A stretch of 8,868 bases of DNA from DP-20 sp964539925 (GTDB taxonomy: Bacteria; Desulfobacterota; Binatia; UBA9968). This document shows positions 1 through 6,345 of the stretch, one piece after another. Where the stretch lies: positions 1-8,868 of the forward strand of contig CAZILB010000150.1 of NCBI GenBank assembly GCA_964539925.1. The letters run 5' to 3'. The position numbers were made by a program, and so were the translations under genes. Within the stretch, counting starts at the first letter, position 1. Each line of letters starts with the position of its first letter. The notes beneath the pieces are model-generated. The model saw only the letters and a list, made by a program, of their open reading frames with translations, did no database searches and was not told where the DNA came from.

Positions 1-527
1 GTCTTTGGATGGCGCGCTGCTACCCCGGAACGGTGATGCTGGAAGGTACGACGCTCTCCGAGGGGCGCGGCACGACCCGGCCCTTGGAACTATTCGGAGC
101 CCCGGATCTAGAACCGCGCGCGTTGCTCGCGAAAATGGCGTCGATGGCGCCGGAGTGGCTGCGCGGCTGCCGGCTGCGCGAATGCCGGTTCGAACCGACC
201 TTTCACAAGCATGCGAGCAAGTTGTGCGCGGGCATTCAAATTCACGTCGATGAGCCGAGCTATGGGAACGAAGCTTTCCGCCCGTGGCGTCTAACGGCGC
301 TCGCGTTCAAGGCGCTGAAATTTTTACGGCCGGACTACGATCTCTGGCGCGCTTTCGAGTATGAATACGAACGCGATCGCCTCGCCATCGATCTCATCAA
401 CGGCAGCGAGCTGCTGCGCCACTGGGTGGACGATCCGGCTGCGACTCCAGGCGATTTGGACCGGCTCGCCGCAGCCGACGAAGGTTCATGGCGCGAAGAA
501 CGGGATGCCGCGCTGTTGTACCGCTAA
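1..527 (+). CDS. NamZ/DUF1343-family exo-beta-N-acetylmuramidase, C-terminal part (5' end outside window)
   Basis: The reading frame is open from base 3, so the gene starts before the window; the ATG at base 9 is internal. About 174 residues are visible. The segment with CYPGTVMLEGTTLSEGRGTT followed by PLELFGAPDL is the hallmark of the DUF1343/NamZ family (GH171). Further family features follow in order: a PTFHKHASKLCAGIQIHV segment, then FRPWRL, then an EYEYERDRLAIDL segment near the C-terminus. Characterised NamZ enzymes release terminal MurNAc from peptidoglycan fragments and act in cell-wall recycling, usually as exported proteins. The N-terminal domain with most of the catalytic residues and any signal peptide lies outside the window, so activity and location cannot be judged here. 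The gene ends with TAA and is followed by a palindromic repeat rather than a clear terminator. Family assignment is firm; the substrate is by homology. Confidence 0.9.
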   Translation, partial: LWMARCYPGTVMLEGTTLSEGRGTTRPLELFGAPDLEPRALLAKMASMAPEWLRGCRLRECRFEPTFHKHASKLCAGIQIHVDEPSYGNEAFRPWRLTALAFKALKFLRPDYDLWRAFEYEYERDRLAIDLINGSELLRHWVDDPAATPGDLDRLAAADEGSWREERDAALLYR

Positions 528-563
528 GGGCTTGGTAAAAATTAACCATTCCAATTGTTTATC

Positions 564-635
564 CTGTCATTCTGAACGTAGCGTAGCGCAGTGAAGAATC
601 TCGACCGAGATCCTTCGCGTTGCTCAGGATGACAG
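564..635. repeat. Imperfect palindromic dispersed repeat, full-length copy
   Basis: The two arms face each other: CTGTCATTCTGA...GTGAAGAATCTCG on the left and CGAGATCCTTCGC...CTCAGGATGACAG on the right, separated by only a few bases, giving a long imperfect hairpin of roughly 33-base arms. The right arm, read on the minus strand, has the core GTCATCCTGAGC then GCGAAGGATCT, and this core recurs at 5079 and 8666. Translated on the minus strand it gives VILSNAKDL, a spurious peptide often seen in predicted proteins from GC-rich environmental genomes. It joins directly to a truncated binding-protein gene, so it may mark an insertion or deletion boundary. The repeat is directly visible; the mechanism is inferred. 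Confidence 0.8.
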
Positions 636-957
636 ACACGCGCGCGGCGATGCCGGCGGCTTTGCCGAATAGCGCCGCGGAGCCGCCGATTTGACCGATT
701 TGAATGTCGCCGGCGATCATGACTTGAACGATGCCCGTGCTGCCGCCAAGGTATACCGTCGCGACGTCCAAATTGTATTTTTCAAACAATTTCGCCTTGG
801 ACGCCGTCACCAGAGTCCATTCCCCCGGACTGATCGAGGAATAGCCCGGGGTGAGCTTCGCCGCTCCCTGAGCGGGCGCGGCAATGAACGTGGAAAGCAG
901 CAACCCCAGGAATTTTTGAGTGCAACGGGAGATCCTAAATGTCCTCCGACTATGCAG
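636..957 (-). pseudogene. Truncated NMT1/THI5-like ABC transporter substrate-binding protein (N-terminal remnant)
   Basis: On the minus strand the frame encodes a twin-arginine-like signal (SRRTFRISR), a hydrophobic stretch (FLGLLLSTFIAAPAQG), and then the start of a periplasmic binding fold. That fold shows KLTPGYSSISPGEWTLVTAS, then KLFEKYNLDVATVYLGGST, then IVQVMIAGDIQIGQIGGSAA. This order is typical of NMT1/TauA/SsuA-like solute-binding proteins, which are about 320-340 residues long. Only about 85 mature residues remain before the frame runs into the palindromic repeat at 635, and the apparent C-terminus is just translated repeat. No ATG lies in frame upstream: a TGA closes the frame about 45 bases before the twin arginine, and the only candidates are CTG at 957 or TTG at 903, the latter inside the signal peptide. 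No permease or ATPase gene is adjacent. I read it as a dead gene fragment; the ligand cannot be named. Confidence 0.75.
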
Positions 958-1177
958 AAAGCCCTGTAGCTTCCCCCTATCAAAGGCGCCCCTTGGCGGT
1001 CAATTCATTTCCTACAACTGAGAAACGATGAAGCGGATTCTCCAAATGTTGAGAAAAACCGACCGCCAACTGCGGCATCCCCCGGCTCAACCGGGCGCTT
1101 TCGCTGGCATCTCTCTTGCGTTGAAGATCTCAAGAATGTCGAGACGAATCACAAGAAACTCGTCAAAGAACTCAAGC

Positions 1178-1184
1178 AAGGAGG
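1178..1184 (+). promoter_or_regulatory. Strong Shine-Dalgarno for the diiron protein gene
   Basis: AAGGAGG followed by a run of G, 6 bases before the ATG at 1191. It fixes that start over other possible starts and implies strong translation. I found no convincing sigma-70 promoter in 958-1177. Confidence 0.8.
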
Positions 1185-1190
1185 GGGAGA

Positions 1191-1907
1191 ATGTTTACCG
1201 ATAAGATCGAACTGAAAGATTTCGACAAGATGGACCCGGAGTACAAGGAACTCCTGGGCCATGTCTTGACGATCCAGGCCGACTGCGAGATCGGCGGGCC
1301 GCATCTTTACGTTGAAAAGATGTTGCCGGCGGCGCCGACGAAACTCGACCAGTTGATCGTCGCGCGCACGGCTGCTGAAGAAGTCGACCATTTTAGAAAA
1401 ATAGCCCGGGTAGCGGGGGATATCGGCGTCGATGTTTCTTTCGTTTTGAGCCAACCGAACGAGAAGCGCTTTGTCGACGCGTTCCGCGGCGTGATCACGA
1501 CGTGGGAAGATAACGCCGTATTCGGATTTCTCATCGACCGCGTCGGTCGCTATCAACTGGAGGAGTTTTACGATTGCAGCTATCTGCCGTTGCAACGCAT
1601 TCTTCCCGACATCGTGACCGAAGAACTCGGTCATATCGAATATGGCTATAACAAGACGTTGGAGCTGATCCAATCCGGCGATGAGGGCAAAGCTAGGGCT
1701 CAGAAGGCGGTGGATTTCTGGTACGTCCGCGCCCTGGACATGTTCGGTCGTGCCGCCTCAAAGCGCAGCGAACGTTATCGGTATTGGGGGTTGAAGCGCC
1801 GAACCAACGAACAAGCGCGGCAGGATTACATGAATGAAGTGGGGCCGATCCTCACGAAGCTCGGTTTGACGATACCGGATCCGAACAAGGGACGCCGATA
1901 CATATAA
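1191..1907 (+). CDS. Ferritin-like diiron protein of the PaaA/PaaC (phenylacetic acid catabolic) family
   Basis: This 238-residue, all-helical protein carries two ExxH motifs, EEVDH (E64-H67) and EELGH (E145-H148). Each is preceded by a glutamate at the right distance, E33 (QADCEIGGPHLYV) and E106 (TTWEDNAVFGFLIDR). That is the four-helix, six-ligand pattern of a carboxylate-bridged diiron centre. The QADCEIGGP and YDCSYLPLQRILPDIV segments resemble the PaaA/PaaC family of aromatic-CoA epoxidases, and the length matches those subunits (about 250 residues). PaaA, with its reductase PaaE, epoxidises phenylacetyl-CoA, while PaaC is a metal-free scaffold; retention of all ligands here suggests an active site. 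None of the usual PaaB, PaaD or PaaE partners is nearby, so the substrate is unknown. It is followed 17 bases later by a 63-residue gene, probably in the same transcript. Family is likely; a role in phenylacetate breakdown is not supported by context. Confidence 0.85.
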   Translation: MFTDKIELKDFDKMDPEYKELLGHVLTIQADCEIGGPHLYVEKMLPAAPTKLDQLIVARTAAEEVDHFRKIARVAGDIGVDVSFVLSQPNEKRFVDAFRGVITTWEDNAVFGFLIDRVGRYQLEEFYDCSYLPLQRILPDIVTEELGHIEYGYNKTLELIQSGDEGKARAQKAVDFWYVRALDMFGRAASKRSERYRYWGLKRRTNEQARQDYMNEVGPILTKLGLTIPDPNKGRRYI

Positions 1908-1924
1908 ATCAGGCAGGAGGAACC

Positions 1925-2116
1925 ATGCCGCAAGCAGCACCCAATACGGAACAATTGGACGAGCATCTTCAGGAGGTTGTGCGCGCCCTGCACGGCGCCG
2001 TGAAACAGGGGGTGTCGCATAAAGACGACCCCAAGGTGATGGATAAGGCGATCAACGACTGCAAGGAAATCCTCGACGTCATCATGAGGGGCGATGTCAT
2101 GGAATGGTTGAATTAA
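1925..2116 (+). CDS. Small helical protein of unknown function, co-transcribed with the diiron protein
   Basis: A 63-residue protein beginning MPQAAPNTEQLDEHLQEV and ending IMRGDVMEWLN. An AGGAGG ribosome site 4 bases before the ATG and the 17-base gap from the preceding stop make it very likely to be real and in an operon with the diiron gene. The sequence suggests two amphipathic helices (about residues 9-29 and 36-56) separated by a charged, proline-containing turn (SHKDDPK). It has no cysteine, no signal peptide and no membrane segment. I do not recognise the family. Its position is like that of small effector or coupling subunits found beside multicomponent diiron oxygenases, but it is shorter than PaaB (about 95 residues) and shows no clear match to it. 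The link to the diiron protein is by proximity only. Confidence 0.75.
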   Translation: MPQAAPNTEQLDEHLQEVVRALHGAVKQGVSHKDDPKVMDKAINDCKEILDVIMRGDVMEWLN

Positions 2117-2131
2117 AGAGCCGGAAGGTCT

Positions 2132-2170
2132 CAAAAGAAAAGGCCCGGGCGGATTTTCAATCCGCCCGGG
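2132..2170 (-). terminator. Strong intrinsic terminator of the peptidase/ATP-grasp unit
   Basis: A perfect 12-bp stem (CCCGGGCGGATT at 2144-2155, AATCCGCCCGGG at 2159-2170) with a 3-base loop. Read on the minus strand the hairpin is followed by CCTTTTCTTTTG, a proper U-tract, so it terminates the leftward transcript ending at 2285. On the plus strand the hairpin follows the small gene ending at 2116 but has no U-run behind it, so any stop in that direction would be weaker. Confidence 0.85.
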
Positions 2171-2284
2171 AACGCGCGAATATCGGTTGTCGACCAGCTG
2201 GTAGAGCCGGCCGAAAACATGGTCTTGGCCGCGTTTAACTGCTACCGTAGCGTGCCGGTTTTTCCGATTCCGCCGCCTGGCGCC

Positions 2285-3310
2285 TCAGCGAGCCGCGGTG
2301 AGAGCAAGTTTTAGTATGCGTTGCACCAGTTGCGGATAGCTCAAGCCCGCCTTAAGGGCGGATTGAGCAAACTCATCCTCTCGTTCGATGTTCGGATTCG
2401 GATTGGCTTCGAGGATTACGATATCGCCTTCGGGGGTGACCCGCAGATCGATGCGGCCGTATCCGCGAATGCGCAGCGCGCGATAAACGGACTTGCAAAT
2501 TTTGACAATGCGCTGGCCGGTTCCGTTGGGAAAGGGTTCGGCAAAAACGTTCTGGATACCCCAGCGCTTGCGGTAGGCGTCGTCCCACTTGGCCTTGAAG
2601 GTGGAAAAGCGCGGCTGTCCATCGGGGACTTCGGTAAAGATCACCTCGCGAAAAGGGAATACCCGCAGGCGCTCGTTGCCCAAAAGGCTAACGTAAATCT
2701 CCCGTCCTTCGATGTATTCTTCCGCCAGCGCCGTCTGGTTCATTCGTTCGTGGATGAAGCGAATCCGTTCCTCGAAGGCCTGGTCGTCTTCCACGAAGGA
2801 ATCGAGCGAGATGCCATAGGAGGCTTCTTCCGCGGCAGGTTTGATGAATAGCGGAAATTTCAACCGGTTCGGCCGCTTGATCGCCGCCCCCGGTGAATAA
2901 ACCGCGAAGTTGGGCACGCGAATTTTGTGATAAGCGAGCAGCTCTTTGGCCATGCCTTTATTCTTGCACATCGTCAATCCGGTCGGGCTCGACCCGGTAT
3001 AGGGCACACCCATCATTTCCAGCAGGCCGGCGACGTTTCGATCATAGGCCGATACGGCGTTGAAGTGTTCGGTTAAGTTGAACACGACCTCGGGAGGATT
3101 GGCTTTAATCTCGTCGATGATCAGGCCGGGCTCGTCATAGACGCCGATGGTGCGCACTTCATGACCGAGTTCCCTGAGCGCGCCGATGACATGGGCTTCG
3201 GCGGCCCAGTCGTCGGTTTTCAGTTCCTCGGTGAAGTCTTGATCTTCCGGCGGCGTGCCGGCGGTGTCGAAGAGGACCAGAACCTTGTAGCGTTTTCTCG
3301 CCCGTGCCAT
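2285..3310 (-). CDS. D-alanine-D-alanine-ligase-like ATP-grasp enzyme
   Basis: A 341-residue protein with the ATP-grasp layout of Ddl. It has an N-terminal Rossmann-like segment (KVLVLFDTAG, residues 9-18), NLTEHF at 78-83, YTGSSPTG at 104-111, and the ATP-binding lysine segment FIKPAAEEASYGIS at 155-168. EEYIEGREIYVSLLGN is the central strand, and the metal site is D288 plus E301/N303 in ILEANPNPN. Ddl normally ends this motif with ENTxPG; the NPNPN form here and the changed Ser-rich loop indicate a different amino or carboxyl substrate, so murein synthesis should not be assumed. The ATG at 3310 lies 4 bases after the stop of the peptidase gene, with only a weak AAGG site about 12 bases upstream, suggesting translational coupling. 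A longer in-frame version reaching 3550 would overlap the peptidase coding region and is not credible. Expected to be cytoplasmic and to form a peptide or amide bond with ATP. Confidence 0.85.
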   Translation of the reverse strand: MARARKRYKVLVLFDTAGTPPEDQDFTEELKTDDWAAEAHVIGALRELGHEVRTIGVYDEPGLIIDEIKANPPEVVFNLTEHFNAVSAYDRNVAGLLEMMGVPYTGSSPTGLTMCKNKGMAKELLAYHKIRVPNFAVYSPGAAIKRPNRLKFPLFIKPAAEEASYGISLDSFVEDDQAFEERIRFIHERMNQTALAEEYIEGREIYVSLLGNERLRVFPFREVIFTEVPDGQPRFSTFKAKWDDAYRKRWGIQNVFAEPFPNGTGQRIVKICKSVYRALRIRGYGRIDLRVTPEGDIVILEANPNPNIEREDEFAQSALKAGLSYPQLVQRILKLALTAAR

Positions 3311-3314
3311 CGCT

Positions 3315-4370
3315 TTAAGTCGCCTTGAAATTACCCGTGAGCCGATAGTGCGCTGCCAGCGTGGCCAGGTAGGCGGCGATTTCGATGGCGGCGGATTCCC
3401 CTTTGAGTCGGAGATCGAGTTCGGCGCAGCGCTCGGTGAGCGACCGGAGCACGCGATTGATCGTGACCTTCGGCTCGCCGGTCCACTCCGAGACGGCGTT
3501 GAGAATAAGCTTGTTGGATCGGCGCAAAAAGCTCGCTGCGCGCTCGCCATTGGGCGCGGCGGCGGCTTCGATAAAGAGCTTTTTCAGGTCGGCGTCGAAA
3601 AAGTCGGGAAATTCCTGAGCGTAGACCCGGCGGCGCCGCTTGTAGTGGGCTTCCAGACGGGAACGCAGGCGCGACGCTTCGCTGATCTTGGCTTTGGAGA
3701 AAACCAACGGCGGTTTGCCGGCGAGCTTGCCCATCAACTGGTCGACGTACTCAAGTTTTTCGAGGGCCTTCCACCCTTTGTATTGATGGCGCCAATCGAG
3801 CTCCGGCGTGAGCCAGATCGCAAAGGTTTCGGCAAAGTCCTCCTCGGGATGGCTCTGAGCGTAATAGCCCTCGAGGTGGCGCACAAAACGGCGGCTGTAG
3901 GGGCGGGCGCGAAAGCTTTCGGAGTACTCCAGGGAAGTCGGACCGAATAACTTCTGCCAGAGTTTATCTTTTTCCAGCAAATAAGCGTGGTTCAAGACAT
4001 GCCCCATCTCATGGCGCAACAGGCTCATGCACCAGGCTTCGGTGCCGCCTTCCACTTCCAGCATCATTTTCTCTTCGAGCTTCTTAAGGCGCGGATGGGC
4101 GAGATAGAAGGGAATGGCGATGGTGGCGCAGCCCTCGGGGCAGAACCATTCGTCGCCCAGATAGCAGATGGGCTTCACGGATATATCTCTGGCGGTCAAC
4201 TCGGCGTAGAAGTTTTCGATGCGCGATTCGAGATCCGTGCCTGCGATCTTGAGCTTGAGATCGCAGATGCGCAGGCGCAAAAGCTCCTCGTCGCTGAGAT
4301 CCGCAAGGTTGGGCGCCTGCGCCCGGCTCGGCGGGGCTTGAGACTTGTCCTTGCCGGGAGAAGCTTCCAC
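3315..4370 (-). CDS. Putative zinc-dependent metallopeptidase (HExxH)
   Basis: A 351-residue protein with a zincin motif LLRHEMGHVLNHA (H120, E121, H124) and a conserved acidic motif HPEEDFAETFAIW at 174-186, likely to hold the third zinc ligand. This arrangement is that of the uncharacterised 'putative zinc-binding metallopeptidase' family. A CYLGDEWFCPEGC segment (69-81) precedes it, and the C-terminal third is charged and helical. No signal peptide or membrane segment is evident, so it is probably cytoplasmic. The first 25 residues are low-complexity and rich in K, P and A. The start is GTG at 4370; a stop lies in frame just upstream, so it cannot extend much. There is no Shine-Dalgarno, but a TAAACT box ends 6 bases before the GTG, so the mRNA may be leaderless. 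It is the first gene of a two-gene unit with the ATP-grasp enzyme. The substrate is unknown. Confidence 0.8.
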   Translation of the reverse strand: MEASPGKDKSQAPPSRAQAPNLADLSDEELLRLRICDLKLKIAGTDLESRIENFYAELTARDISVKPICYLGDEWFCPEGCATIAIPFYLAHPRLKKLEEKMMLEVEGGTEAWCMSLLRHEMGHVLNHAYLLEKDKLWQKLFGPTSLEYSESFRARPYSRRFVRHLEGYYAQSHPEEDFAETFAIWLTPELDWRHQYKGWKALEKLEYVDQLMGKLAGKPPLVFSKAKISEASRLRSRLEAHYKRRRRVYAQEFPDFFDADLKKLFIEAAAAPNGERAASFLRRSNKLILNAVSEWTGEPKVTINRVLRSLTERCAELDLRLKGESAAIEIAAYLATLAAHYRLTGNFKAT

Positions 4371-4376
4371 GCGGTT

Positions 4377-4382
4377 AGTTTA
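4377..4382 (-). promoter_or_regulatory. Possible -10 box for a leaderless transcript of the metallopeptidase gene
   Basis: TAAACT on the minus strand (4 of 6 with TATAAT) ends 6 bases before the GTG at 4370, so transcription would begin at or next to the start codon. This fits the absence of a Shine-Dalgarno. No good -35 is visible; the call is tentative. Confidence 0.3.
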
Positions 4383-4435
4383 GCAGACGGAGCCGGGGGC
4401 GGCCAGCAACATTGAGTACGGTGCGGCGTGTTCGC

Positions 4436-4483
4436 GATCGTGTTCTTGTCCGGAAAACACGATTCACGAGCACGAACACGATC
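4436..4483. repeat. Inverted repeat GATCGTGTTC / GAACACGATC between VOC and peptidase genes
   Basis: Perfect 10-bp arms at 4436-4445 and 4474-4483 surround 28 bases that contain further CACGA/GTGTT words. It lies between the stop of the VOC gene (4491) and the peptidase start (4370). It could be an operator, a weak hairpin for the end of the VOC transcript (there is no U-run) or a decayed low-complexity repeat. Confidence 0.5.
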
Positions 4484-4490
4484 TTTAGGC

Positions 4491-4988
4491 CTATGGCGCC
4501 ACGGTGCCGGAGCGCTGCGGCACCTTGCCGGCCAGCTCGTCTTCGATGCTGCCGTAGCGGTAGTAGGGATTGGGCGCCGTCTTACGATACTCCTCGGCAG
4601 GAACGTTGCAATAGACTTCGAGCATGTTGCCGTCGGGATCCAAGAAGTAAATACTTTTGGCAACGCCATGGTATACCGTATGGTGAATTTTCACCTGGTG
4701 CTGTTGGAATTTTCGATAGACCTCCTGCAGCTCGGCGAAGGTGGCGACCTCAAATGAAACATGCTCCATGCCGATCTGTTCCGGGTCCGGCATGGGCGCG
4801 CCCGGCTTGCCTTCCCGGATCGCCAGCATATGGTGATTGTCGCTCACGTCGGTGCTGAAAAACAGCATGCCGCGGTCGTTCTTGCCCACCTGCGGAAACC
4901 CCAACACCTCGGTAAAGAACTTGCGGGAGCGTTCCAGCTCTTTGACTTTCAACACCAGGTGGCCGACTCGTGTGATTTTGAAGGACAT
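4491..4988 (-). CDS. VOC-family (extradiol dioxygenase/glyoxalase-like) metalloenzyme
   Basis: A 165-residue protein with the two beta-alpha-beta-beta-beta halves of the vicinal oxygen chelate fold. The first metal histidine is H10 in ITRVGHLVLKV, the second H76 in IGMEHVSFEV, and the glutamate E124 in YFLDPDGNMLEVY. This complete 2-His-1-carboxylate triad is that of type I extradiol dioxygenases and related enzymes, so a mononuclear Fe(II) or Mn(II) site is likely. At 165 residues it is a single VOC unit, shorter than classical 2,3-dihydroxybiphenyl dioxygenases (about 290). The ATG at 4988 is chosen because AGGAG sits 7 bases upstream (4996-5000); the longer in-frame start at 5042 adds a tail with no family similarity. 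The neighbouring quinone oxidoreductase is 242 bases upstream with a repeat between, so co-transcription is doubtful. Substrate unknown. Confidence 0.85.
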   Translation of the reverse strand: MSFKITRVGHLVLKVKELERSRKFFTEVLGFPQVGKNDRGMLFFSTDVSDNHHMLAIREGKPGAPMPDPEQIGMEHVSFEVATFAELQEVYRKFQQHQVKIHHTVYHGVAKSIYFLDPDGNMLEVYCNVPAEEYRKTAPNPYYRYGSIEDELAGKVPQRSGTVAP

Positions 4989-5078
4989 GGCGAGGCTCCT
5001 TTCGATGGCGGCGGTAATGGCTCGATTGGGAGTCTTTGGCACGGGTTAATTTGTCGTTATCGCAGCAGGCAGTCCCAT

Positions 5079-5110
5079 GTCATCCTGAGCGCCAGCGAAG
5101 GATCTGCTCT
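5079..5110 (+). repeat. Half-copy of the dispersed repeat
   Basis: GTCATCCTGAGC, then GCCAGCGAAGGATCTGC, matching one arm of the palindrome at 564-635 (minus-strand reading) and the copy at 8666. No opposing arm follows, so it is a half-site or decayed copy. The rest of the 4989-5230 gap shows nothing convincing. Confidence 0.75.
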
Positions 5111-5230
5111 GTAGGGCCGTGTTCTCCAATTGTGAAGCGAGACGAAAAGCACAAACAGATTTTTCAGCTTCGCCTCACAACCGCCTTCTGCCGTAAAGTT
5201 CGCGGCGCATGGAATAGGCGCAAATGTTCG

Positions 5231-6202
5231 TCACATAACCAGAACAACTTTGCCGAAATGCTCCCGCCCCTGGAGGTAGCGCTGCGCCGCGCGGCTCTCC
5301 GCCAGCGGGAAAGTCTTGTCGATGACGACTTGCAACTTCCTGTCGGCGACGAGCGTTACGATGTCATCGAGCTGTTTAAAATCCTCGGGCTTGGCTTTCA
5401 AGTAATTGGTAATCGAGAAACGGGTTGCTTTTCGCCCGTCGGCGAGCGCCGGCGGAGTGTCAGGAAGCGAACCGAAGGCGCCGCCGATCGAAACCAGCCG
5501 GCCCGCGGGGGCGAGCGCTTGCAGGCTTTTTTGATAGACCTCGCCGCCGATCATTTCCAGCACGACGTCGACGCCGCGATTGCCGGTCATGCGCATGACC
5601 TCCGGCAGAAAGTCGTTCTCGGAGACATCGATCGTTACATCCGCGCCGAGTTTGCGCAGGCGGCGGGCTTTCTCTTCGTTTCCGGTCGTAGTGAGGATTT
5701 TGGCTCCCCAATGCTTGGCGATTTGTATCGCCGCCGTGCCGACGCCGCTGCTACCCCCCTGGATGAGCAGCCATTCGCCGGCCTTGAGGTTTCCGTCGGT
5801 TTTGAGACCGAACCAGGCGGTGAGATAGGCCGTCGGCAGCGCCGCCGCTTGAGCGAAGGTGACGCCTTCGGGAATGGGCCGCACTTCGGAAAGTTTCGCC
5901 ACCGCGTACTCGGCATAGCCGCCGAGACTCGGATAAGCGACGACACGCTGGCCGTGCTTAAATTCACCGACGTTCGCACCGAGCTTTTCCACAATGCCCG
6001 AAAATTCGCGTCCGGGGATTACGGGCAATTGATCGGGAGAAATGCGGTAGGCTCCCCGGCGCAAGCTCAAGTCGGCGCGGTTCAACGATGCCGCTTCGAC
6101 TTTGATGAGGACTTCGCCGTCTTTCGGTTCCGGCACCGGCACGTCCTCATACTGGAGCACGTCTTCCGAATCGCCGAACTTATGAATGCGGATTGCTTTC
6201 AT
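5231..6202 (-). CDS. Zinc-free MDR quinone oxidoreductase (NADPH:quinone reductase-like)
   Basis: A 323-residue medium-chain dehydrogenase/reductase. The N-terminal GroES-like domain starts MKAIRIHKFGD and includes AASLNRADLSLRRG (37-50) and PVIPGREFSGIV (60-71). The glycine-rich cofactor loop IQGGSSGVGTAAIQIAKHWGA (from 147) is typical of quinone oxidoreductases that bind NADPH. The catalytic-zinc Cys/His residues and the four-cysteine structural-zinc loop of alcohol dehydrogenases are absent, so a zinc-free reductase of quinones or enones is expected, in the cytoplasm. The ATG at 6202 is favoured by a GGAGG site about 8 bases upstream and by the family N-terminus; an upstream in-frame start at 6265 would lie inside the promoter. 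It has its own sigma-70-like promoter, so it is probably an independent transcript. The true substrate may be any alpha,beta-unsaturated carbonyl. Confidence 0.9.
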   Translation of the reverse strand: MKAIRIHKFGDSEDVLQYEDVPVPEPKDGEVLIKVEAASLNRADLSLRRGAYRISPDQLPVIPGREFSGIVEKLGANVGEFKHGQRVVAYPSLGGYAEYAVAKLSEVRPIPEGVTFAQAAALPTAYLTAWFGLKTDGNLKAGEWLLIQGGSSGVGTAAIQIAKHWGAKILTTTGNEEKARRLRKLGADVTIDVSENDFLPEVMRMTGNRGVDVVLEMIGGEVYQKSLQALAPAGRLVSIGGAFGSLPDTPPALADGRKATRFSITNYLKAKPEDFKQLDDIVTLVADRKLQVVIDKTFPLAESRAAQRYLQGREHFGKVVLVM

Positions 6203-6235
6203 CGCTTTTGCCTCCGTGAGAATTACGCTTGAGCA

Positions 6236-6265
6236 AGCATAAACGGGACGAAGCAGGTCTGTCAA
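6236..6265 (-). promoter_or_regulatory. Sigma-70-like promoter of the quinone oxidoreductase gene
   Basis: On the minus strand a perfect TTGACA (6260-6265), an 18-base spacer and TATGCT (6236-6241). Transcription would start near 6229, giving a leader of about 27 bases that holds the GGAGG ribosome site before the ATG at 6202. Confidence 0.6.
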
Positions 6266-6345
6266 CGCGCAAATAGCTTCTCGCGACGCGGAGATCTCTT
6301 CGGTCGCCGCGCCTTGGGTAACTTGGTCGCGCGCGGGTCCAAGTA

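Noticed and set aside
993..1069. Inverted repeat TTGGCGGTC (993-1001) with GACCGCCAA (1061-1069)
   Set aside because: 9-bp arms with a 59-base spacer; too weak on its own to call a regulatory site.
970..1211. Open frame before the diiron gene encoding a helical-looking stretch (DLKNVETNHKKLVKELK), and another small frame from an ATG at 1028
   Set aside because: The first has no usable start codon. The second has low-complexity Ser/Arg composition and no ribosome site. Both overlap the strong ribosome site and the start of the gene at 1191.
5036..6232. Long plus-strand frame of 398 codons
   Set aside because: It is antisense to the quinone oxidoreductase, whose family motifs are clear; the plus frame shows no domain and begins with translated repeat sequence.
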